Assembly: GCA_018816905.1 (NCBI GenBank)
Contig: JAHIVB010000007.1
Span: 1 to 59,038, forward strand
From: Bacillota bacterium
Lineage (GTDB): Bacteria; Bacillota_I; Bacilli_A; Izemoplasmatales; Hujiaoplasmataceae
Length of the DNA stretch: 59,038 nt
Reading direction: 5' to 3'
Notes under the pieces: model-generated
What the model was told of the DNA's origin: nothing
Database searches by the model: none
Seen by the model: only the letters and a program-made list of their open reading frames with translations
In this document: positions 8,649-19,100 of the stretch, piece by piece
Position numbering within the stretch: the stretch's first letter is position 1
How the letters are laid out: every line of letters starts with the position of its first letter
Made by a program: the position numbers and the translations under genes

Positions 8649-8663
8649 CTTAGGATTGGAAGA

Positions 8664-9185
8664 ATGCCTATGAATCTAAAAAAAATTGTATTTTTAGGAA
8701 TCATGATCTCTGCCAGTGTTGTATTAAGCATTGTCGAATCAATGATTTCAGTTACTTTATTTATCATTCCCGGTGTCAAACTCGGATTAGCGAACATTGT
8801 TACACTAATCATCCTCTACATCTTTGGAAAAAAAGAAGCTTTCATTGTCGTTGTCATTAGAATCCTGGTTGTTGCCCTGGTTTCTCCTGTTTCGACTTTC
8901 ATCAGTTTTTCACTTTCCATTAGCGGAGGAATGTTGGCGATTATCGCCATGATTTTACTCAAAAACATTAAGAGTTTATCGATCATGAGTGTATCGGTTG
9001 TTGGTGCATTGATGCATATGGTTGGACAAATTATAGCCGCAATTTTCATTTTGGAAACGCCGACATTAATCTATTATCTGCCATACATGATCTTGCTTTC
9101 GATACCCACAGGTATTTTTACAGGTTATGTTGGAAAGAAACTCATCGATTTATTCAATAATCATCTATCCGTTCCACAACTATAA
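8664..9185 (+). CDS. Gx transporter family protein (heptaprenyl diphosphate synthase component I-like)
   Basis: A 173-residue integral membrane protein with about five hydrophobic segments. The LFIIPGVKLGLANIVTLIIL and MISVSVVGALMHMVGQ-like segments are typical of the Gx transporter family, related to the small S-components of ECF transporters. In many Firmicutes it sits with ApbE and NusG_II-domain genes, as here, and is tied to flavin/quinone-dependent extracytosolic redox modules. The substrate is unknown. Two ATGs (8664 and 8670) are both plausible. A bidirectional terminator separates it from the convergent apbE. Confidence 0.75.
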   Translation: MPMNLKKIVFLGIMISASVVLSIVESMISVTLFIIPGVKLGLANIVTLIILYIFGKKEAFIVVVIRILVVALVSPVSTFISFSLSISGGMLAIIAMILLKNIKSLSIMSVSVVGALMHMVGQIIAAIFILETPTLIYYLPYMILLSIPTGIFTGYVGKKLIDLFNNHLSVPQL

Positions 9186-9226
9186 AAAAAACAGGAAATC
9201 AAATTCAATTGAAATCCTGTTTTATT
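9181..9226 (+). terminator. bidirectional terminator between the Gx transporter and apbE
   Basis: AAACAGGA (9189-9196) pairs with TCCTGTTT (9215-9222), with A-rich sequence on the left and T-rich on the right, so it works for both convergent genes. Confidence 0.75.
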
Positions 9227-9227
9227 T

Positions 9228-10367
9228 CTAATTTAATTCAAATAAATAAGTCTCAAATCCATCGGAAGTCACGGTTGTTCCATCTTCTAAATACCAAATC
9301 GCTTCAAGTCCCGCGGTTTCATTGACAAATGTTTGACCTTGAACTACAGTCATCAAGAAGATGGCGGTAGAATAGATGTCTGCTAAAGCTCCGTCCTCAT
9401 AGATGATGGAAACGCTCAATGCCTCCCCACCAGGATAATTGGTTCTAGGGTCGATGATGTGATGATATACCAGTCCGTCTTCTTCGCCGATGAAGAAGCG
9501 TTGATTGGATCCGCTAGTGACAACGGAAACATCCGATGGAATCTTGAGGACTGCGTAATAATCTGCCGCTACTTGACTGTCAAAACTGGGTCTGATCAAT
9601 GCGATATAATATAATCCGTCCGTATTGTTGGGATTGATTCCGCCGGCTTTCACATTTGAATTTCCGGCATTAAGAATGTATTTGATTTGATCTTGGTCGA
9701 GAATGTCGGTGATGAGTTCACTGACGTATCCTTTTCCGTATCCACCCAAATCGATTCCCATGCCATCTGCCAAAAACTCGATGGTGCTATTTTCATAATT
9801 CATTAAAATATTGTCAGGGTCGGTTTCAAAATTGCCTTCATCAATGAATTCAGAAGGAATCGGGCATACGGAGTATAAGAGTGACAACGATTCCTCACAT
9901 AGAGCGCTCTCTCTTGCATCATGCCATACTTCAAGAACCGGATTCAGTGCGATATTGAATAAGTTGACTTGATCCAATACGATTTCATCATCATGTGCCA
10001 GACCGTAACTGATTGCCCCATACAGTTCTCTTGGGATTGAAATAGGTCCTTCCGCAGCGTGATTAATGGAATAGACATTGACAACCCCGGAATAAGCATG
10101 ATACTTGTCCATCAGTTGATGGTATCGACTTAAGATCGACTCCACATCATCAAAAACTTCCGAAACGGAAAAAGTGTCATCTTCTGTCACGTAAAGTGTT
10201 AATGAGATGGCGGTATCAAAATAGGATGTGTAGATTTTCTTGCATAAAAAAACGCCTTCTTGGTTTCCTTCAACACAATAATCCGAATTTGGATTTTTAA
10301 AAGTGTTACATCCGACAAGAAGTAAAACGAATATTCCAGATAAAAGAATCAATAGTGTTTTTCGCAT
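9228..10367 (-). CDS. apbE: FAD:protein FMN transferase, lipoprotein
   Basis: ApbE moves FMN from FAD onto a Ser/Thr of target proteins outside the membrane. The protein begins with a lipoprotein signal MRKTLLILLSGIFVLLLVGC (lipobox LVGC, Cys 20). Family motifs are present: DGMGIDLGGYGKGYV, ILNAGNSNVKAGG, VTSGSNQRF and HHIIDPRTNYPGG, the last containing the Mg/FAD-binding His-Asp. It has 379 residues from ATG 10367, preceded by GAAAGGTGG. An in-frame TTG at 10382 is upstream of this SD and is rejected. It lies divergently from the NusG_II gene and convergently with the Gx transporter. No FMN-acceptor protein is visible in the window. Confidence 0.93.
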   Translation of the reverse strand: MRKTLLILLSGIFVLLLVGCNTFKNPNSDYCVEGNQEGVFLCKKIYTSYFDTAISLTLYVTEDDTFSVSEVFDDVESILSRYHQLMDKYHAYSGVVNVYSINHAAEGPISIPRELYGAISYGLAHDDEIVLDQVNLFNIALNPVLEVWHDARESALCEESLSLLYSVCPIPSEFIDEGNFETDPDNILMNYENSTIEFLADGMGIDLGGYGKGYVSELITDILDQDQIKYILNAGNSNVKAGGINPNNTDGLYYIALIRPSFDSQVAADYYAVLKIPSDVSVVTSGSNQRFFIGEEDGLVYHHIIDPRTNYPGGEALSVSIIYEDGALADIYSTAIFLMTVVQGQTFVNETAGLEAIWYLEDGTTVTSDGFETYLFELN

Positions 10368-10454
10368 AGAACCACCTTTCAAAGAAGTTCGAATCTATCG
10401 ATTTTAAGTCGATTCGATTCAAAGAATTCGATAGAATAAAAAGAAGTTATGAGT

Positions 10455-10460
10455 TATAAT
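10455..10460 (+). promoter_or_regulatory. -10 element of the NusG_II-domain gene
   Basis: TATAAT 25 nt before the ATG in the short divergent region between apbE and the NusG_II gene. No good -35 is apparent. The upstream region contains a repeated TCGATT/TCGATAGAAT-like sequence of unknown meaning. Confidence 0.45.
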
Positions 10461-10485
10461 AAAAGGAGAAAAGGAGGAAAGCTAA

Positions 10486-10986
10486 ATGAAAAAAAACGAT
10501 TGGATATTGATTGGGACTTTGTTTTTGTTTGGAATCCTTCTGTTTTCAGGATTCAAACTTGCGGAAACAATCCGCTCAACTGGTTACGTATACGCAAAGG
10601 TATTTTACAAGGATACTTTGGTTTTGATGATTGATCTCCATACCGATGAATTCATTGTCTATGATACCGAATATGCTAATCAAATCGATGTTGGTAGGGC
10701 AAGTGAAGGTATTTTTTATGTACCCGGTTCCATCAGCCAGGATATGACAGAATTATATACGCAAGATTCCTATGCACTTGAGCATCAGATTCAAGGGATT
10801 AAACTGTTGGTAGAAGATGGTAAAATCAGAGTCGTGTACCAAGAAAGTCCCAAAGACCTCTGTGAACTTCAACCACCGACCAATTCTAGTTTGGAACCGT
10901 TGGTATGTTTACCAAATGAGTTAGTCGTTAATATTTATACAAATCTATCGTCGGAGGAATTCGTTCCCGACGCAGTATTGGAGTGA
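10486..10986 (+). CDS. NusG domain II-containing membrane-anchored protein
   Basis: A 166-residue protein with an N-terminal membrane anchor (about residues 7-25) and an extracytosolic domain. The C-terminal half matches the NusG_II family: LLVEDGKIRVVYQESPKDLC, then PLVCLPNELVVNIY, with the two Cys that characterise these proteins. Such genes sit beside ApbE and Gx-transporter genes in Firmicutes, and the role in flavin-linked extracytosolic redox chemistry is inferred from neighbourhood. It has a strong AAAGGAGG site and a GTGA overlap with the next gene. Confidence 0.82.
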   Translation: MKKNDWILIGTLFLFGILLFSGFKLAETIRSTGYVYAKVFYKDTLVLMIDLHTDEFIVYDTEYANQIDVGRASEGIFYVPGSISQDMTELYTQDSYALEHQIQGIKLLVEDGKIRVVYQESPKDLCELQPPTNSSLEPLVCLPNELVVNIYTNLSSEEFVPDAVLE

Positions 10987-11213
10987 TTCTTTTGCTAGAT
11001 CCGAATATATTTTATATATTAAGAATTGTTTTATTTTTCGTTTCCACTTTCTTTATTTTCAGAGCCTTACAAGCAGTAGATCTTTCTAGGTTGTTCCGGG
11101 CGAATTCGACGGATCAAATCCGACTTATTTTTGTGGTCATATCATTCATACTGGGATATTTATTCACTGACGCCCTGGTGTCTTTGTTTGAAAACCTAAA
11201 CAATTTATTCTAG
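10983..11213 (+). CDS. DUF1146 family small membrane protein
   Basis: A 76-residue protein with two transmembrane segments (about residues 9-27 and 47-66) and a central FRALQAVDLSRLFRANSTDQIRL stretch, of which the LQA-L-R and Q-RLI parts match the DUF1146/YwzB family. The function is unknown. Translation probably starts at the GTG overlapping the NusG_II stop; an in-frame TTG at 10992 is an alternative. Its end overlaps the convergent yigZ by 4 nt. Confidence 0.72.
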   Translation: MILLLDPNIFYILRIVLFFVSTFFIFRALQAVDLSRLFRANSTDQIRLIFVVISFILGYLFTDALVSLFENLNNLF

Positions 11214-11827
11214 TCTTCTGAATAGACTGAATACTCTTCAAGAAATTGGGTCCCGTTCTTTCCTAGGAGAATTTCATGAAGATTGTTCATGATGGATGTA
11301 TGTCTTTGCTTGATTACAGAGAACACAATCGATACTTTCTCAAGAAATACTGTTTCTTCGACAGTCACATTCGATCTTAAGAAGTTTTCCAGGTGATTGT
11401 GAGTAGCGTAATCCACCGACAAAGCATATCGATAGTAATCCTTTTTGCTTGTATATTTAACCGATTCAAGCAAGGATGAAATCGATTTTGAATAAGCCCG
11501 AATCAGTCCTGAGGCCCCAAGTAGGATGCCTCCAAAATACCGAATCGAGACTGCGAGAATATTGGTTAAATCGTTCTTCTTGAGTACTTCTAATATTGGG
11601 ATACCGGCTGTTTTTTGCGGTTCTCCATCATCATTCGCTTTTTGAGAAACGCCACTGTCTCCCAGTACATATGCATAACAATAGTGACTTGCATTAGGAT
11701 AAGTACTTTTCAATGACGACAAAATTACCGAGGCTTCAGCCTCCGATTGGATTGGAATCAAAAATCCTAGGAATTTAGAATTTTTGACAATCAGTTCTCC
11801 TTGTACTTTCTCTTTAATCGAGACCAT
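11210..11827 (-). CDS. YigZ/IMPACT family protein (UPF0029)
   Basis: A 205-residue protein with the N-terminal IMPACT domain: KNSKFLGFLIPI, ASHYCYAYVLG, KANDDGEPQKTAGIPILEVL and VSIRYFGGILLGASGLIRAYS, all diagnostic. A small C-terminal ferredoxin-fold domain of the usual type follows. Eukaryotic IMPACT modulates translation-stress signalling; the bacterial role is uncertain. ATG 11827 is preceded by GGTGG and by TGTTATAAT on the minus strand (around 11840-11850). It is monocistronic and converges with the DUF1146 gene. Confidence 0.9.
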   Translation of the reverse strand: MVSIKEKVQGELIVKNSKFLGFLIPIQSEAEASVILSSLKSTYPNASHYCYAYVLGDSGVSQKANDDGEPQKTAGIPILEVLKKNDLTNILAVSIRYFGGILLGASGLIRAYSKSISSLLESVKYTSKKDYYRYALSVDYATHNHLENFLRSNVTVEETVFLEKVSIVFSVIKQRHTSIMNNLHEILLGKNGTQFLEEYSVYSED

Positions 11828-11891
11828 TTTACCACCAGATTTATTATAACATGCTTTTATTTTTTCTTGGAAAAAAGAATCGTAAATATGA

Positions 11892-11897
11892 TATAAT
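11892..11897 (+). promoter_or_regulatory. -10 element of the cca operon
   Basis: TATAAT preceded by TGA (extended -10), 17 nt before the TTG start of cca. A possible -35 TTGGAA lies 19 nt upstream. Confidence 0.5.
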
Positions 11898-11914
11898 GTG
11901 ATAGGTGATTACTC

Positions 11915-13078
11915 TTGAATAAACATTTAGAAAATGGCAAAAAAGTCTTGGAAACATTGACGATGCACGGACATTTAGCCTATTTTGTCGGCGGTTTTGT
12001 CCGTGATTTTTTGCTGGGAATAGAAACAGAGGACATAGACATTACAACCTCTGCCACCCCTGAGGAAGTCATAAGCTTATTCGAAAGCGTGAAACCAACT
12101 GGCATTAAGTATGGCACGGTCACAGTATTCTATGGAACGGATTCGTTTGAAGTTACCACTTTTCGAAGTGATGGCCTATACAAGAATCATCGTCACCCAG
12201 AAGAAGTACGATACTCAAAAACCTTAAAAGACGACCTCATCAGAAGAGACTTTACCATCAATGGAATGGCGATGAATTTGAATGGTATAATCATTGATGA
12301 AGTCGGTGGGCAAGACGATTTAAAAAACAAGCTCATCCGCGCCATCAATGATCCTCACACTCGCTTTCGAGAAGACAGTTTAAGAATTCTTCGTGCATTT
12401 CGATTTGTTTCGAAAACGGGTTTTGAGATTGAAACTGAAACCGCAAAGGCTATCACCAAATCATCAATGCTACTGACTAAAATCGCCAACGAGAGAATCA
12501 TCCAAGAGTTCAAAAAAATATCGATGAATCCCTACAGAAAAAAAGCATATCAAAGCCTGATTGATCTTGGAGTCACATCCGCTTTCCCTGAACTAAAGGA
12601 AGGATTGACTATATTATCAAAGAAAGATGTTCCGCTCTTGCAGTACCCACATTTTTTTACGCTTTGCTTTTTCCTTCATCACTCTGAAATCCCCGAAAAC
12701 TGGAGATTTTCCAATCTAGAAAAAGCGAATATGAAAAATGTAATCGAGCTGATGAACGATACCCAAGAATCAGAATTTCAGCCTTTACAAATGTTCCGTT
12801 ATGGACTAAAAACTTGTATGGAAACAAATGCAATGAATCAGATTATTTGCGAAACAAATGATCAATCCGAACGAATCAAAAATTTGCATGATTCATTGGT
12901 CATTTCATCAATGAGTGACCTTCGCATTGATGGAACCGATGTGCTTCAATTATCAGTTCTAAAAAATCCAGCCATGGTAGGTGTCATTTTGGAAGACGTT
13001 CTTGTCAAGGTGCTGAATAAAGAACTACCCAATGAATATGAATCTTTAAAAGAATACGTATTAAAAACATTCAATTAG
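11915..13078 (+). CDS. cca: CCA tRNA nucleotidyltransferase
   Basis: It adds or repairs the 3' CCA end of tRNAs. The class II nucleotidyltransferase head shows YFVGGFVRDFLLG near residue 25, the metal-binding EDIDITTSAT, the template region KDDLIRRDFTINGMAMN and RFREDSLRILRAFRF. The C-terminal body is divergent. The length of 387 residues is typical. The start is a TTG at 11915 behind TAGGTGAT. It is the first gene of a three-gene set with pulA (14-nt gap) and yhaM. Confidence 0.92.
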   Translation: MNKHLENGKKVLETLTMHGHLAYFVGGFVRDFLLGIETEDIDITTSATPEEVISLFESVKPTGIKYGTVTVFYGTDSFEVTTFRSDGLYKNHRHPEEVRYSKTLKDDLIRRDFTINGMAMNLNGIIIDEVGGQDDLKNKLIRAINDPHTRFREDSLRILRAFRFVSKTGFEIETETAKAITKSSMLLTKIANERIIQEFKKISMNPYRKKAYQSLIDLGVTSAFPELKEGLTILSKKDVPLLQYPHFFTLCFFLHHSEIPENWRFSNLEKANMKNVIELMNDTQESEFQPLQMFRYGLKTCMETNAMNQIICETNDQSERIKNLHDSLVISSMSDLRIDGTDVLQLSVLKNPAMVGVILEDVLVKVLNKELPNEYESLKEYVLKTFN

Positions 13079-13092
13079 AATAGGAACGACTT

Positions 13093-15192
13093 ATGGACTC
13101 AAGAACCTTTTACCCTTATTTGGATAATTTTGATGAATTAACCATTATTATCCCACTGAAAAATTATCGCGAAACTGTTTCATTCAAACTAGTTGGAAAC
13201 GATGAAGTCATCGATTTGGATATCATCCAAAAGATTGATCTCGGAGAGGAAGTCAAGTTGGTCTGTTCTTTTGACGCATATATCGATCTTGGCAAGATCT
13301 ACTGCGTTGAAAATGACGAAATGGAACAGTCTGAACTTTACACAGGAAAAATTGTTAGAACAGATTTGTTTGACAATGTATACAATTACAAGAAAAACGA
13401 TCTTGGATATACTTATACAAAAAAATCGACAAAATTCAAAATATGGACTCCGGTCGCAAAATACGTTAAACTGGAGCTTGTCCGTCTTCAAGAGAAACCT
13501 GAAATTTTAGATATGCTATATACGAACTCTGGTGTTTGGAGACTATTGATTGAAGAAGACTTGGATGGCGCTTTATATCGCTACCATGTGTATGTCAACG
13601 GAAAAGAACAAGTCGTAACCGACCCTTATGCCATCGCTTCGTCACCGGCTAGCGAATATAGCGTTGTGATTGACTTGAAAAAGACTTACCAAATGAAGCA
13701 CAATCCCCCTTTTAAAGGCGAGATTCAAGATGCCATCATCTATGAGATGAGCGTTCGTGATTTTACGATTGATCCAGAGATGAAGTTTCAACACAAAGGG
13801 AAATTCATTGGCTTAATCGAAAAAGGAATCAAGACTCCCGCAGGTCATCCTGCAGGGCTAGACTATTTTAAGTCGCTTGGAGTAACCCATGTTCAATTAA
13901 TGCCGATTTTTGATTTTGATGGCGTGGATGAGTTGAATCCCGGAAAATCCTATAACTGGGGTTATAACCCTAGACAGTACAATGTTCCTCAAGGCTGGTT
14001 CTCGGTTCATCCCAATGAACCGTATTCAAGAATTAACGAATTAAAACAAACCATCGACACATTACACGCAAACAACATCTCCGTGGTCATGGACGTGGTT
14101 TATAATCATGTATTTGACCCTGTGAATTATCCATTTGAAAAACTCGTCCCAGGGTATGCCTATCATGTTGACCGTGAAGGAATTTACACCAATGTGAGTG
14201 GATGCAGAAACGATTTGGCAACCCACAGAAAAATGATACGAAAATTAATCATTGATTCTGTCCTTTACTGGGTTAACGAATACAAAATCGACGGATTCCG
14301 GTTTGACTTGATGGGTTTGATTGACTTTGAAACTATGAATGAACTCCGTCAAGAACTTCATGCCATCTCGAATCATATCATTGTTTTTGGCGAGGGATGG
14401 AAGATGTATTCCTCTAACATGGCAGATCGAATGGCACATATGGGAAACAAAAAAGTTCTCCATACGATTGGGTTTTTCAACGATACTTTTAGAGAAACCA
14501 TTAAAGGCGCTACTTTTGATTTAAAAATCAAAGGATACGCGACAGGAAACATAAAAAAGACGGATGTTGTCAAAGAAATGCTTCTAGGCAGCGCTGCGAA
14601 TAGATATTTATTCAAATATGCCTCCCAATCGATCAACTATGTTGAATGCCATGATAACAATACTTTCTTTGATAAATGTTTGGCATTGACCAAAGACATT
14701 GATTTAATCCATAAGCAACAGAAACTCGCCACCTCGATGGTTTTACTCTCTGAAGGAGTTCCATTCCTTCATAGTGGACAAGAGTGCTACAGAACCAAAA
14801 AAGGTGTAGAAAATTCATTCGAATCCGGAGACGATATCAATGCCTTTGATTGGGGACTCGTCGATTTATATCAAGAGGATATCAACTATATTAAAAAACT
14901 CATTGAGTTTAGAAAAAATCATGAAGGATTCAAGATGAAATCAAGCTCGGACCTTTTACAGTTTGCTGAAGTCTTGACTCTCGCATCCAAATCGATGATG
15001 TTCCATCTCAATAACAAGGAAAACATCATCATTGTCTTCAAACCACTCAAAGTAGAAGAAACCATTGTCGTAGGTGAAGGGTACAGACTTGCATTATCCA
15101 GCGAGCCTGCGGATGCGAGTCTAGATCATTCCTCCTATGTTTTAAAAGAAATCGGAACTTATATCTTTATACAAGGAAGTGAAAACGCATGA
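13093..15192 (+). CDS. pulA: type I pullulanase (GH13), cytosolic
   Basis: It cleaves alpha-1,6 links in pullulan-like or limit-dextrin oligosaccharides. No signal peptide is present, so it acts inside the cell. An N-terminal beta domain is followed by a CBM48-like region (FKIWTPVAKYVKLELV), the diagnostic YNWGYNPRQY near residue 286, the nucleophile Asp in DGFRFDLMGLID near 400, the acid/base Glu in VFGEGW near 432 and YVECHDNNTF. The length of 699 residues is typical. It overlaps yhaM by an ATGA junction. With the GH133 debranching enzyme it points to intracellular alpha-glucan turnover. Confidence 0.93.
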   Translation: MDSRTFYPYLDNFDELTIIIPLKNYRETVSFKLVGNDEVIDLDIIQKIDLGEEVKLVCSFDAYIDLGKIYCVENDEMEQSELYTGKIVRTDLFDNVYNYKKNDLGYTYTKKSTKFKIWTPVAKYVKLELVRLQEKPEILDMLYTNSGVWRLLIEEDLDGALYRYHVYVNGKEQVVTDPYAIASSPASEYSVVIDLKKTYQMKHNPPFKGEIQDAIIYEMSVRDFTIDPEMKFQHKGKFIGLIEKGIKTPAGHPAGLDYFKSLGVTHVQLMPIFDFDGVDELNPGKSYNWGYNPRQYNVPQGWFSVHPNEPYSRINELKQTIDTLHANNISVVMDVVYNHVFDPVNYPFEKLVPGYAYHVDREGIYTNVSGCRNDLATHRKMIRKLIIDSVLYWVNEYKIDGFRFDLMGLIDFETMNELRQELHAISNHIIVFGEGWKMYSSNMADRMAHMGNKKVLHTIGFFNDTFRETIKGATFDLKIKGYATGNIKKTDVVKEMLLGSAANRYLFKYASQSINYVECHDNNTFFDKCLALTKDIDLIHKQQKLATSMVLLSEGVPFLHSGQECYRTKKGVENSFESGDDINAFDWGLVDLYQEDINYIKKLIEFRKNHEGFKMKSSSDLLQFAEVLTLASKSMMFHLNNKENIIIVFKPLKVEETIVVGEGYRLALSSEPADASLDHSSYVLKEIGTYIFIQGSENA

Positions 15193-16115
15193 ATTTTGAA
15201 ATCGGAGATCAATTCAATTTCTACGGTAAAATAGAACAAATCAATACCTCATCTTATGATTCCTTTGCCTGCAATGTGGTAAGTGAAGAGGGAGAAGCAT
15301 TGATTGTAAGAATTCCATCAGGAGAAGACGTCTCAATCAATAAAATCTATTATTTTGAGACCGAAGCGATTGTCTTTAAAGAGAAAATCCATTTATTGGC
15401 GAAAAAAGTTACCATTATTGGGGAACTCGATTTAGATGACGATTTAAAAGAAAGATTGATGAGAGCTTTTTATCACTACGCTCCTGTCAATTTAAGTGAA
15501 ATCAGAAAAGGAATCGAGTCCAAATTGAATTTGATTGAAAACGATGTAATCAAGCAAATCGTCAATCACATTTACAAAAATGTTCAAGATGACTTTTACC
15601 TTTACCCAGCCGCAACCAAATTTCATCACGCCTATATATCAGGGCTATCCTATCACACCAATTCAATGATGAAACTGGCTGAAGGATTTCTACTCGTCTA
15701 TCCGTTCTTAAGCAGTGATTTGTTGTATGCAGGTATTTTCCTCCATGACATTTGTAAAATTGAAGAATTCGATTCCTATGAAGGTAGCGAGTACACTTTA
15801 AAAGGAAGACTAGTCGGACATATTACGATGGGGGCTTCTCTAATCCAAGAGACCGCAAAAATTCTTGGTTTGGAAGACAAAGAAGAAGTATTGCTTCTAC
15901 AACACATTATTATCAGTCATCATTATTATGGGAATTTTGGTTCTCCTAAGAAACCAAATATTGCTGAAGCGCTCGTCATTCATTTCATCGACAACATTGA
16001 TTCGAAAGTCACCGAGCTTGGAGAAGAACTTGATCTGGTTAAAATTGGAGATTTGACTTCTTCGATTGGCGTATTGGAAAGAGAACGATATTACAAACAT
16101 AAACTATCAAAATAA
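15189..16115 (+). CDS. yhaM: YhaM-like 3'-5' exoribonuclease (OB fold plus HD domain)
   Basis: A 308-residue protein with an N-terminal OB-fold-like nucleic-acid-binding region (residues 1-90) and an HD phosphohydrolase domain. Metal-binding residues are visible in KFHHAYISGLSYHTNSM, GIFLHDICKIEEF (the HD pair) and QHIIISHHYYGNFGSPKKP, all matching YhaM/Cbf1. These enzymes trim 3' ends of RNA and DNA. ATG overlaps the pulA stop. A terminator follows at 16121. Confidence 0.88.
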   Translation: MNFEIGDQFNFYGKIEQINTSSYDSFACNVVSEEGEALIVRIPSGEDVSINKIYYFETEAIVFKEKIHLLAKKVTIIGELDLDDDLKERLMRAFYHYAPVNLSEIRKGIESKLNLIENDVIKQIVNHIYKNVQDDFYLYPAATKFHHAYISGLSYHTNSMMKLAEGFLLVYPFLSSDLLYAGIFLHDICKIEEFDSYEGSEYTLKGRLVGHITMGASLIQETAKILGLEDKEEVLLLQHIIISHHYYGNFGSPKKPNIAEALVIHFIDNIDSKVTELGEELDLVKIGDLTSSIGVLERERYYKHKLSK

Positions 16116-16120
16116 CATAT

Positions 16121-16157
16121 AAAAAGAGGCCAATCATTCGATTGAGCCTTTTTTTTG
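16121..16157 (+). terminator. bidirectional terminator between yhaM and the large foldase
   Basis: AGGC-C-AATC pairs with GATT-GA-GCCT across ATTC, with five A before and eight T after the stem. It can serve both convergent transcripts. Confidence 0.75.
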
Positions 16158-16174
16158 ATTGTTACATTAATTGA

Positions 16175-19100
16175 TTAATCTTCGTATTCTGCAAATAAAG
16201 CATCGTAATAAACGTCATGTACTTCGGTCAGCATTGCAAAGATTTCTGCACTTGTAAAGTCTGTATAGTCATTGGTAACGAATTCACCATCGACTAAGTA
16301 ATCAGCCAACACGACATTGACGGTTCCCAGAACATATACATTTTGTAGTAAAGGATCAAAGTAGACTTTTAATGCGCTAGATACACTTGCAGGTATATTT
16401 GGAATCTCGATGTCATAAGTAATTTCAACATCTGCATCTGATAAATCATATGCTGTAGAGTAGAAGAAGTATTGTGCATAAAGAGCGATTTGAGCTAGAG
16501 TAGGTTCATCACTCTCATTTTCACTTCCAACGGAATACTCTGGATTCGCTGAATCATCTTCAGTAAAAGCAGCAGAAGGTTGATCGAAATCGTCACCCTT
16601 GGTCACTTTGATCACATGGTATCCAAAGTCAGTTGATACCGTGCCAATCATGTTTTCAAGTGTCAAGTTTTGTTCTAATTGATATTCTTGATAAAGATTG
16701 ATTAATGCTTCGACATATTCTGGAACGTAAGAATCTTTCACGCCATAGTCTCCGCTATAAGTCACGGAGTGAGATATACCATCTTCATCGGTTTGGTTCA
16801 GCGTTTCTGTAAGCATCATGATTCCGGCTTGTTTGAATGAGCCCCATGTTGCGTCGTCTCTAGTCGCTGCCTCGTATTCTGTCATCAATTCAGTATACGT
16901 ACCGTCATATTCATCAATTGCAGTCTCTATTTGAGCAATCATCGATTCAAATGCTGAAGCATCAACTTCATTCAATGAAGCGATATAGTCATTATAGGAA
17001 TCTGGAGTGCCATCTTCGTCAAAGTCAAGATAAATGACGATATGAGTGACGTTTAAGGAGAAGTAGTTATCGTAATATTCAGATACAGTAGGGAAGAGCA
17101 TGTCAATAAGATCATAATCTGTCATTGCTTCGTTAATCATATAAGGTTGAATCACACCTTGAATGAAGTAATTGAGTAATTCAGCTTCGGTTTTTGTTTT
17201 GTATTGCATGTAGGCATAATCGCTGAAATTTTCATAAGGTAGTGCCATCCCATATTGTGCGTAAAGATTAGATAAATAAATATAATAATCTTTGGCGCTT
17301 TGAACTTGTTGATACATGGCATCCATTTTATCGGATTTGTTCTTAGAGATATTTGTTTGATCTCCAAACACTTCTTGGAAGTAAGTCGAGAAGATTTGTT
17401 CTTTCACTTGGGAAGCATAAAGGATATATAATCCTGGATTCTTAGTCAAAGTGTAAGATAAGAAATCGTCAGCGCTGATAGCATATGAAGTTTCTTCATC
17501 ACCAATACGTCCTGATACGGATGCAAGGATGACTTTATCGCCTTTTTCGTTAATGACGAAATCGCCGTCCGTGTCTGCATATTCCATTGCCAGGTAGTAA
17601 TCGTTGATTTGAAGATTATATTCGTTTCTTAGAAGAATTAATTGGTTCGTAACGTTTGTTTCTCCACTGGTGCCGTAAACCATTTCATCAACCAATTGGT
17701 TGTAAAGCAATGAATACACGGTTGGGTCATTTAATACGGACTTAACGGTTGGTTCGGTATTTATGCTAGGTACAACAGTTGAAGTCGTTCCAGATGCAAG
17801 GACAGTTACTACAACAGAGCCGGTTCTTGCGACTCCGCCAACTGTAATAGTATAGTTTAATTCGACCGGTGTGTCTTCATCAGGAAGAGTGACCGTTCCG
17901 TCATTAGCTATGACGTCAATTATTTCGCTTGACCATGCAATTTTAGAATCAAACCATCCAGTTAAAGGAAGCGTAAGATTGTCTACAGTTTGAGCAGGTA
18001 AGTTAATTTCATCTTCAATCAAATCTGTCATTTTTCCATATAAATCGACTTTGTTTTCTTGATCGAGTTTATATACTAAGTAATAAGAATCATCGCTTGA
18101 GCCAGCATAAGCTTTCGGTGAAACACTGAAAGGCAGGTTAGCGGTGTTGGATAAATCCAATGTTCTAAACATGTAAGTTGCCAAAGAAGTTTGAGTTGCA
18201 TAAACGTCTTCGTAAGTAAATGTCAGGTAAGGATTATCAGATTCTAATAGTGTATCAGCGGAAGCTGTTTCACTAATCAAATCACGGTATCCACCATATA
18301 CATAGTTATACATTTGAATGTATTTCTTCAACACTTCAGAATTTGTTAGTGCTGTAGAGTTATTCAGAGTCGCAACCGATACACTGTCAATTGATGTATA
18401 AACTTTGTTTACAATCAAATCCGTTGAATCCGTTACATCATTTAATGCAGTGTCATAAATTTTTCCATCAGAATCGATGGTATAAACAATATTGTCAGAA
18501 CGATCTTTAACGACGGCATCTTCATTTTCGTCAAAAGCATCCACTTTGGAGACAGTATAATAGACTGTATTCGTTTCTTTGTATGCTTCTGCAGTTTCTA
18601 GAGAATCGAATAGTTCCGTATTTGGAATGATAACGGTGAGAGATACGTCAACAAGGTTGCCAGACCCGTCAATAGTATATTCGGTAGTACTTGAAGATTT
18701 CGTGTAAATGTCATTTGTACCTTTGGTATAGATGATTGTTTCAGTCAAGTCAAGAATGTTTCCTGAAGCATCGAAGTAGTAAGGAGTCACGGTTGTATAA
18801 GCTTCTACCACAGCGGTATCGTCATCCAAAAGCGTTTCACTTGTAAAGACGTATCCTAGGTATTCTCTTAAAGTCACAGTGTTGTAAGTCAGTAAATTGA
18901 ATTGTTTCATGACATCTTTTGCATCCGCAAGAGATGTAAAACGAATTCTAATGGCTTTAATGTCTTCAAAGTAGCTTGTAACATACTCACTAGCCACTTC
19001 CATTCCAGTGACTTCACCGTTTTCATCGATATTGTCCCTTGCGAACAATTCTCTTGCCAAAACGATCGAAGCATAAGCTTCTTGGTTGTTTTCATAACCA

